Shown here one piece after another: positions 6,755-11,564 of a stretch of DNA of 11,564 nt. Positions within the stretch are counted from its first letter, which is position 1. Every line of letters starts with the position of its first letter. The notes under the pieces are model-generated. The model worked only from the letters and a program-made list of their open reading frames with translations. It had not been told where the DNA came from and made no database searches. Position numbers and translations under genes: made by a program. The DNA comes from Victivallales bacterium. GTDB lineage: Bacteria; Verrucomicrobiota; Lentisphaeria; Oligosphaerales; Oligosphaeraceae. The stretch spans positions 1-11,564 of the forward strand of contig JAGCSE010000245.1 of assembly GCA_017964325.1 (NCBI GenBank). Direction: 5' to 3'.

Positions 6755-6814
6755 AAAAGCCAAAAGCTAAAAGCAAAGGCCATAATCCACTAACCACTAA
6801 TTACCCATCACTAA
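6755..6814 (+). repeat. Two further heptamer tracts
   Basis: At 6755-6775 the words AAAAGCC, AAAAGCT and AAAAGCA follow each other without gaps. At 6787-6814 CCACTAA occurs twice, followed in the same 7-bp register by TTACCCA and TCACTAA. The two tracts differ in sequence from each other and from the GACNNNA and AGCATTA types, but share the 7-bp period. Confidence 0.65.
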
Positions 6815-6815
6815 G

Positions 6816-6847
6816 ACCGCCGAGGCGGTTATTGGTGGTTCGGCGGT
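6816..6847. repeat. Inverted repeat with two alternative pairings
   Basis: ACCGCCGA (6816-6823) can pair with TCGGCGGT (6840-6847), or ACCGCC (6816-6821) with the nearby GGCGGT (6824-6829). It lies downstream of the FHA gene. On the minus strand no T-run follows, so a terminator role is doubtful. A small CCACA/TGTGG stem (6901-6916) overlaps the FHA stop codon as well. Confidence 0.4.
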
Positions 6848-6908
6848 TGGGGAAAGCCAGGGCTATCCATTTTATATGGCTATAAAAGATGATATGTCTG
6901 CCACACTG

Positions 6909-7685
6909 CTATGTGGTTCTTGTGATTTGATAGAGGACGAGCGTCATGACAATCAAGATGATGATGACCATGGCGATCAATGTCACCATGAGGATGTAGC
7001 CGCCGCGGGAGACCGATGATTTTTGGTGCAATTTGGCTTGTGCAATGGCACTGGCGGAGTGCGTTTGCATACGATAGGCGTCAACTAGCGTGACGGACGT
7101 TTCCGCCATGGTGATGACATCACCTGCCTTGATTTGTACGGGGTCATTGCCGAGGATTTCCTCTCCGTTGAGGTAGCTCGGGTTGTCCTGTGCTACTGGC
7201 TTGAAAGTGATTCTGTCCGTTAACACATTGATATATCCATGGACACGAGATACATCGGGTGCGCGGACGGTGATGTAGTTGTCATTGGAGGCGCCGATGG
7301 AGTTCAATCCAGGCCAGAGGACGGCGCGTTTCTGGCCGTTTTCCGTTTCGATGTCCCACGTGATGTCGTATGCGGAGGGCTTGGCCGTCGGCCCATAGCA
7401 GAGGAAGAGCTTGGTGAAGCGGATGACATCACCTTCCTCCAGTTCGGTGGTGACGAATTTTTCGCCTGATTTGAACATGCCGAAACGGCTTTTGTTGGTG
7501 ACCGTCCATTTGGTGAGCATTCGTTCGAGGACGAGATGCTCGCGGCTGACGGTCGTGTCAACGAGTCCTTTGAGGCTGACGTTGCATTTGGAAGACCTCC
7601 CGATGGTGATGACGGGGCCCATGGTGTTGGTGTCAAACGTCGTCAGCAGGTCGCCCTGCGAGTTATAGATTCGGCATTCAGTCAT
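6909..7685 (-). CDS. Tandem FHA-domain protein with C-terminal membrane anchor
   Basis: A 258-residue protein with two forkhead-associated domains and a C-terminal membrane helix. FHA domains bind phosphothreonine peptides in Ser/Thr-kinase signalling or act as assembly scaffolds. FHA1 (about 20-100): GRSSKCNV at 29-36, SREH at 47-50, NKSRFG at 64-69. FHA2 (about 115-205): SIGASNDNYI at 129-138, VSRVHGYI at 145-152, NPSYLNGEEI at 168-177. In FHA2 the Arg of the usual GR pair is Ala, so its phosphopeptide binding may be altered. Residues 229-253 are strongly hydrophobic, ending five or so residues from the C-terminus, and there is no N-terminal signal, so a tail-anchored protein with cytoplasmic FHA domains is inferred. 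It starts 17 bp after the EEP gene and is probably the last gene of the proS operon. No kinase or phosphatase is in view. Confidence 0.88.
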   Translation of the reverse strand: MTECRIYNSQGDLLTTFDTNTMGPVITIGRSSKCNVSLKGLVDTTVSREHLVLERMLTKWTVTNKSRFGMFKSGEKFVTTELEEGDVIRFTKLFLCYGPTAKPSAYDITWDIETENGQKRAVLWPGLNSIGASNDNYITVRAPDVSRVHGYINVLTDRITFKPVAQDNPSYLNGEEILGNDPVQIKAGDVITMAETSVTLVDAYRMQTHSASAIAQAKLHQKSSVSRGGYILMVTLIAMVIIILIVMTLVLYQITRTT

Positions 7686-7702
7686 AATGCAAACCGTTTG
7701 AA

Positions 7703-8464
7703 TTATTTAAGAATGAGGGTGACTTTGATGGGGCGGTGGTCGGAGGCTTCGGTCTCTTCGATGACTTTGATTTCCTTGACTTCCCATGCTTGTTTGGGGA
7801 AGGTGAAACAGTGGTCGATGGAGACGCGCGGCTTGCGGGCATTGAATGTTGGCTGCGGCTTGTCTCCCCATGCGGGGTCCCATGTTTCGGTGAAAGCCTT
7901 GTATGGGGCGGAGTTCGGATAGCAGTTCATGTCTCCGACAAGGATGGCGGGCATATTGATTTCCTTGACCCATTCCGCGATGAGACCTGTTGATTTTACG
8001 CGGTTTTCATCGTTGAGGTCAAGATGTGTGCACGCGAACACAAAGGGACGGCCCTGTGCGCTTTTCGCCTGGACGGCAATCATGCAGCGAGGCTCCGCGC
8101 CGGGAAGCGGAAGATGCTTGACGACAACGGCTTCTGAGTCTTTTGCGATGATGGCGTTGCCATACGCGCCGCCAGTCAGCGGGATGGATTTGCCGAAAAA
8201 CGGCTTGTAGCCGGTCAGTTCGCCGAGAATTGTCGCTTCGTCGATTTTGCCTGAACGTTTGACTTTTACATCGACTTCCTGGAAGGCGACTAGATCGGGA
8301 TTTTCGCGTTTGACGATGTCCGCGATGCGCTGTAAATCCAGTTTGCCATCAAGTCCTTCGCCATGGTGGATGTTGTAGGAGATTATGGTAATAGTGTCAT
8401 TCATAGCTACTTGTGCTGTAAGGGTTAATGAAAGGATAAGGATAGCAGTGAGAACGTGGCGCAT
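7703..8464 (-). CDS. Exported endonuclease/exonuclease/phosphatase (EEP) family hydrolase
   Basis: A 253-residue metal-dependent phosphodiesterase/phosphatase of the DNase I-like (EEP) superfamily. The N-terminus, MRHVLTAILILSLTLTAQVA, looks like a Sec signal peptide, so action outside the cytoplasm is inferred. The superfamily motifs are all present: SYNIHHG at 29-35 (N31), FQEVD at 61-65 (E63, metal ligand), CTHLDL at 145-150, GDMN at 177-180 (D178, N180), SIDH at 215-218 and SDHRPI at 241-246 (H243 is the likely general base). The fold is shared by nucleases, sphingomyelinases and sugar or inositol phosphatases, and the substrate cannot be read from these motifs. It begins 5 bp after the proS stop, which implies co-transcription and perhaps translational coupling. 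No strong Shine-Dalgarno sequence is seen. Confidence 0.9.
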   Translation of the reverse strand: MRHVLTAILILSLTLTAQVAMNDTITIISYNIHHGEGLDGKLDLQRIADIVKRENPDLVAFQEVDVKVKRSGKIDEATILGELTGYKPFFGKSIPLTGGAYGNAIIAKDSEAVVVKHLPLPGAEPRCMIAVQAKSAQGRPFVFACTHLDLNDENRVKSTGLIAEWVKEINMPAILVGDMNCYPNSAPYKAFTETWDPAWGDKPQPTFNARKPRVSIDHCFTFPKQAWEVKEIKVIEETEASDHRPIKVTLILK

Positions 8465-8469
8465 GGTTG

Positions 8470-10218
8470 TCAGACGCTGTATTTTTCAAATTCCGCTTGG
8501 ATTTGGTTCTTGATGAACTCGACCATGCCATCTAAGGCGATGAGCTGGAAATTCTTGCCGTCTTCGCGATGTTTGAATTCCGCTTGGTTGTTGGCGATGG
8601 TCTTGGGGGAGACGGTGATGCGGAGGGGGACGCCGATGAGGTCTGCATCCGCGAACGCGAAGCCCGCCTTTTCGCCACGGTCGTCGTAGAGGACGTCGAT
8701 TCCAGCGGCGGTCAAATCGTCGTAGAGCTTCTGGCAGGTTTCCTGGACGGCGGGCTGGTTGTGGTTGAGGCCGATGAGATGGACTTGGAACGGGGCGATG
8801 GTGATTGGCCAGACGGGGCCGTAGTCGTCATGGCACTGTTCGACGACGGCGGCCATGGCGCGCCCGACTCCGATGCCGTAGCAGCCCATGATCATGGGCT
8901 TGGTCTTGCCGTCAGCATCCAAATACTTGCAATTCATTGGTTCGGAATATTTTGTGCCAAGCTGGAAAATGTTTCCGACTTCGATTCCCTTGAGCATCTG
9001 GAGGGGCTGTCCCGTGACGGGGCAGGGGTCGCCTTCGCGGACGGTGGCGATGTCATCGATGATGATTTTCGCTTTGGCGTCTTCTGGCACGTCGCGGTCG
9101 TAGTTGAAATTGAGGCAATGGACATCCTTCTTGTTTGCGCCGACTACGAGATTGGAGGATTCGGCTGCGGAGTGGTCGAGGACGATGCGGATCTTGTCCG
9201 TCGGTCGGATGCCGAGGATGGAGGCGAATCCGGGGACGGCTCCCGCATCTTCAATCAAGGCGTCATTGGCGAATTCGATTTCGGGCGACTGCGTGATTTT
9301 CTTGAGCTTGGCTTCATTGATTTCGAGGTCCCCGCGGATGCAGGCGAAAATGAGCGATCCGTCAAAATGTTTGTAGAAGACTGCCTTGCAGGTATTTTCA
9401 GCTTTGATGCCGAGGAATTTCGCAAGATCGTCGATGGTCTTGCAGTTAGGCGTTTCGACTTCTTCGAGTGGTTTCGGAGGTTCTTTGACGTAGTTGAGGC
9501 GGGAGGTCGCGATTTCGCGGTTCGCCTTGTATTCGCCGTTGGGGGAGACGAAGATGGTGTCTTCGCCGCAGTCCGCGATGGCCATGAATTCATGGGAGAT
9601 TGCACCGCCGATCATGCCGGAGTCCGAAAGGATGGAGAGGCAGCGTTTCAGTCCTATCCGCTTGAAAATACGCGTGTAAGCCTCATGCTCCTTTGCATAG
9701 TGTTCTTCGAGGGAGGCTTGTGACGTATGGAAGGAATATGCGTCCTTCATGATGAATTCGCGGACGCGGATGAGACCTGCGCGGGGGCGGGCTTCATCGC
9801 GATATTTCGTCTGAATCTGATACAGCATCGTCGGAAGTTGCTTGTATGAAGTCAGTTCCGTTCGAGCGACCTGCACGACGGCCTCTTCGTGGGTCATGCC
9901 GAGAATCATCGGTTTGCCGTTGCGGTCCGAGAAGCGGAGAAGCTCCTGCCCGACCTTTTCGTAACGGCCGCTTTCCTGCCACAGTTCAGCGGGAAGGACG
10001 ACGGGCATCTGGATTTCCTGTCCGCCGATGCGGTTCATTTCTTCGCGGATGATGGCCTTGATTTTGTCTGTGATTTTATATCCGAGCGGAAGCAGCGTGA
10101 AGAGGCCGGTTGAGACGGGGCGGCAGTAGCCGCCACGGATGAGGAAGATATGGGAAATGGTTTGAGCGTCTCTGGGCGCTTCTTTCAGGCGTTGTCCGAC
10201 GAGTTGGGAGAGTTTCAT
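8470..10218 (-). CDS. proS: Prolyl-tRNA synthetase, bacterial type with editing domain
   Basis: Charges tRNA-Pro with proline in the cytoplasm. At 582 residues it fits the bacterial class II type (about 570) with the INS editing insertion. Visible: N-terminal MKLSQLVGQRLKEAP, STGLFTLLPLG at 36-46 (motif 1 region), MTHEE at 108-112, motif 2 TKYRDEARPRAGLIRVREF at 137-155 followed by MKDAYSFH, the YbaK-like editing insert at about 225-405 (NTCKAVFYK at 275-283, LVVGANKKD at 357-365), motif 3 GCYGIGVGRAMAAVVEQ at 445-461, and the anticodon-binding domain from about 475 to the end. K278 may correspond to the lysine used in Ala-tRNA editing. The start gives the expected N-terminus, although no clear Shine-Dalgarno sequence precedes it. 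First gene of a tight minus-strand cluster, divergent from ribBA. Confidence 0.98.
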   Translation of the reverse strand: MKLSQLVGQRLKEAPRDAQTISHIFLIRGGYCRPVSTGLFTLLPLGYKITDKIKAIIREEMNRIGGQEIQMPVVLPAELWQESGRYEKVGQELLRFSDRNGKPMILGMTHEEAVVQVARTELTSYKQLPTMLYQIQTKYRDEARPRAGLIRVREFIMKDAYSFHTSQASLEEHYAKEHEAYTRIFKRIGLKRCLSILSDSGMIGGAISHEFMAIADCGEDTIFVSPNGEYKANREIATSRLNYVKEPPKPLEEVETPNCKTIDDLAKFLGIKAENTCKAVFYKHFDGSLIFACIRGDLEINEAKLKKITQSPEIEFANDALIEDAGAVPGFASILGIRPTDKIRIVLDHSAAESSNLVVGANKKDVHCLNFNYDRDVPEDAKAKIIIDDIATVREGDPCPVTGQPLQMLKGIEVGNIFQLGTKYSEPMNCKYLDADGKTKPMIMGCYGIGVGRAMAAVVEQCHDDYGPVWPITIAPFQVHLIGLNHNQPAVQETCQKLYDDLTAAGIDVLYDDRGEKAGFAFADADLIGVPLRITVSPKTIANNQAEFKHREDGKNFQLIALDGMVEFIKNQIQAEFEKYSV

Positions 10219-10287
10219 GGTTCTATGGAGCGATGATGGATCGAGAGGTCTGTTTTGTTATTCAAAAACACAAATATTCTACAATAA

Positions 10288-10315
10288 AATATAATGTAAG
10301 TTTTCCATTAAACAA
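10288..10315 (-). promoter_or_regulatory. Candidate promoter of the proS-EEP-FHA cluster
   Basis: On the minus strand TTGTTT (10315-10310) and TATATT (10293-10288) with a 16-bp spacer, in the AT-rich centre of the divergent spacer. This predicts a leader of about 65 nt before the proS ATG. Pattern evidence only. Confidence 0.35.
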
Positions 10316-10468
10316 GTTTTCAAATTGACGGTTCAAGCATGGAGGTTCGAATCGTTGTGGTCATAAAAGGATTTTGACGGAAATAATAGGCAGATTTTCA
10401 TGGAAAGATTATATTATTGATTTGCGTCACGAAGGAATATGCAGGATGTGTGTCGCATCGGATGATTT

Positions 10469-10473
10469 AGGAG
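10469..10473 (+). promoter_or_regulatory. Ribosome binding site that decides the ribBA start
   Basis: AGGAG, 5 nt before the ATG at 10479. It is the clearest Shine-Dalgarno sequence in the window. An in-frame ATG at 10446, preceded by AAGGA, would add 11 residues, but RibBA proteins normally begin close to the FNTIEE string, which favours 10479. Confidence 0.65.
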
Positions 10474-10478
10474 ATGTC

Positions 10479-11564
10479 ATGTTTAATACCATAGAAGAAT
10501 TGACAGTTGATCTCGCCGCTGGCAAAATGATTGTGCTGACGGACGATGAGAATCGCGAAAACGAAGGCGATTTGATCATGGCCGCGGAGAAAATCACGCC
10601 CGAGGCGGTCAATTTCATGGTGACACACGCCCGTGGCCTCGTGTGCTCTCCGATGACACGCGAACGCGCTTTGGAGCTTGGCTTGCATGAAATGACTCGC
10701 AATACGGATCCGCTTGGCACGTGCTTTACCGTAAGCGTCGATGCGAACGAGGGGACGACGACGGGTATTTCAGCATTTGACCGTGCCAAGACGTTGGCCA
10801 GCCTGGCCGATCCTCGTTGCATGGCGATGGCGTTCCATTCGCCTGGTCATGTGTTTCCGCTTATCGCCCGCGACGGTGGCGTGCTGGTTCGGGCGGGGCA
10901 TACGGAGGCGGCGGTCGATTTGATGCGGCTTGCGGGATTGATGCCTAACGGCGTCATCTGCGAGATTCTGAATGAAGATGGCACGATGGCGCGGTTGCCG
11001 CAATTGGAAGTTTTTTGTGAGAAATGGGGGCTGAAAATCGGCAATGTGGCGAGTTTGATTGAATATAGGCGGCGGACGGAGAGTTTGGTGGAACGCGTTG
11101 AAAGTGTCAAACTGCCAACGATTTATGGTGAATTTGACCTGCATTGCTTCGTGTCGAAGCACGACGGTCGCGAACATTTGGCCTTGGTCTATGGCGATGT
11201 CTCTGGAAAAGAGGATGTTCTGACACGCGTTCACAGCGAATGTTTGACGGGCGACGTGTTTCATTCGCTTCGTTGCGATTGTGGCCAGCAGTTGGATGCG
11301 GCGATGAAGCGGATTGTCGCAAATGGCAGCGGCGTCATTGTCTATATGCGGCAGGAGGGGCGTGGCATTGGTCTTGCCAACAAACTGCATGCGTACCACT
11401 TGCAGGAGCGTGGGCTGGATACGGTCGATGCGAACCTGCGGCTTGGTTTTGCGGCGGATTTGCGTGAGTACGGCATCGGTGCGCAGATTCTGAAGAATTT
11501 GGGTGTCAAGAGCATACGGATATTGACGAATAATCCGAAGAAATTGGTTGGGCTGGAAGGCCAC
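10479..11564 (+). CDS. ribBA: Bifunctional DHBP synthase / GTP cyclohydrolase II, 3'-truncated
   Basis: Catalyses both entry steps of riboflavin synthesis: ribulose 5-phosphate to 3,4-dihydroxy-2-butanone 4-phosphate (RibB half) and GTP to the diaminopyrimidine intermediate (RibA half). 362 codons are visible and remain open at the right edge; about 40 are probably missing. RibB half (1-200): [11 protein letters not shown] at 22-32, [15 protein letters not shown] at 75-89, [13 protein letters not shown] at 93-105, PGHVFPL at 122-128, GHTEAAVDL at 140-148. RibA half: RVHSEC at 250-255 with zinc ligands C255, C266 and C268, RQEGRGIGL at 291-299, YGIGAQIL at 331-338, ILTNNPKK at 348-355. The residue before PGH is Ser where Arg is frequent (as in E. 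coli RibB); the importance is unclear. Divergent from proS; no other rib gene is in view. Confidence 0.97.
   Translation, partial: MFNTIEELTVDLAAGKMIVLTDDENRENEGDLIMAAEKITPEAVNFMVTHARGLVCSPMTRERALELGLHEMTRNTDPLGTCFTVSVDANEGTTTGISAFDRAKTLASLADPRCMAMAFHSPGHVFPLIARDGGVLVRAGHTEAAVDLMRLAGLMPNGVICEILNEDGTMARLPQLEVFCEKWGLKIGNVASLIEYRRRTESLVERVESVKLPTIYGEFDLHCFVSKHDGREHLALVYGDVSGKEDVLTRVHSECLTGDVFHSLRCDCGQQLDAAMKRIVANGSGVIVYMRQEGRGIGLANKLHAYHLQERGLDTVDANLRLGFAADLREYGIGAQILKNLGVKSIRILTNNPKKLVGLEGH

Larger units (their letters stand above)
10219..10478. other. Divergent proS/ribBA intergenic region
   Basis: A 260-bp spacer, AT-rich in its centre (about 10250-10330), which must hold both promoters. No FMN riboswitch (RFN element) pattern is seen before ribBA, although that is a common control of riboflavin genes. 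A TATAAT on the + strand at 10290-10295 has no good -35 partner. Confidence 0.5.

Noticed and set aside
8569..9723. Long open frame antisense to proS (384 codons)
   Set aside because: A shadow of the GC-rich codons of proS. The proS frame carries every family motif and the antisense product resembles nothing. The same holds for the frame antisense to uvrA at 4178-5077 and to ribBA at 10770-11564.
10344..10353. tRNA T-loop-like string GGTTCGAATC before ribBA
   Set aside because: The flanking bases do not form a T-stem and no acceptor, D or anticodon arm can be found around it.
10219..10478. FMN riboswitch upstream of ribBA
   Set aside because: None of the conserved RFN strings is visible in the leader.

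Overview
The window reads as ordinary bacterial chromosome: dense housekeeping genes separated by long, unusually repeat-rich spacers. Six genes look complete, or nearly so, and one is cut by the left edge. No transposase, integrase, CRISPR array, tRNA or rRNA is visible. Coding regions are moderately GC-rich and parts of the spacers are extremely AT-rich. Shine-Dalgarno sequences are mostly weak or absent, with ribBA the exception. The AAA/PD-(D/E)XK protein family, the poor SD signals and the heptamer-rich spacers fit an uncultured gut- or rumen-type bacterium, for example of the Kiritimatiellota/Lentisphaerota (PVC) or Bacteroidota groups. This placement is a weak inference; the window holds no marker that settles it.

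Layout, left to right. (1) 2-619, + strand: C-terminal half of a nucleotide-sugar 6-dehydrogenase of the VipA/TviB/WbpA type, probably the last gene of a surface-polysaccharide operon. (2) 620-1314: non-coding spacer with a higher-order tandem repeat, a dispersed repeat ending in a terminator-like hairpin, and a candidate promoter. (3) 1315-2871, +: AAA-ATPase-like/PD-(D/E)XK nuclease-like protein. (4) 2872-3664: convergent spacer with an inverted copy of the upstream hairpin repeat, a second copy of the dispersed repeat and terminator, an AT-rich island with a 17-bp stem, and ten perfect copies of a 7-bp repeat that runs into the end of uvrA. (5) 3665-6511, -: uvrA. (6) 6512-6908: spacer with a third copy of the dispersed repeat and further 7-bp repeats. 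(7) 10218 down to 6909, -: a tight cluster proS, exported EEP-family hydrolase, tandem-FHA tail-anchored protein. (8) 10219-10478: divergent promoter region. (9) 10479-11564, +: ribBA, cut by the right edge.

Functionally, uvrA (nucleotide excision repair), proS (prolyl-tRNA synthesis) and ribBA (entry to riboflavin synthesis) are core genes. The accessory content is the polysaccharide-precursor dehydrogenase, the orphan AAA/PD-(D/E)XK gene flanked by direct repeats, and the envelope-directed EEP and FHA proteins behind proS. The most distinctive signal is in the spacers: several different 7-bp tandem repeats, and a mosaic dispersed element whose hairpin arms appear to co-vary between copies.
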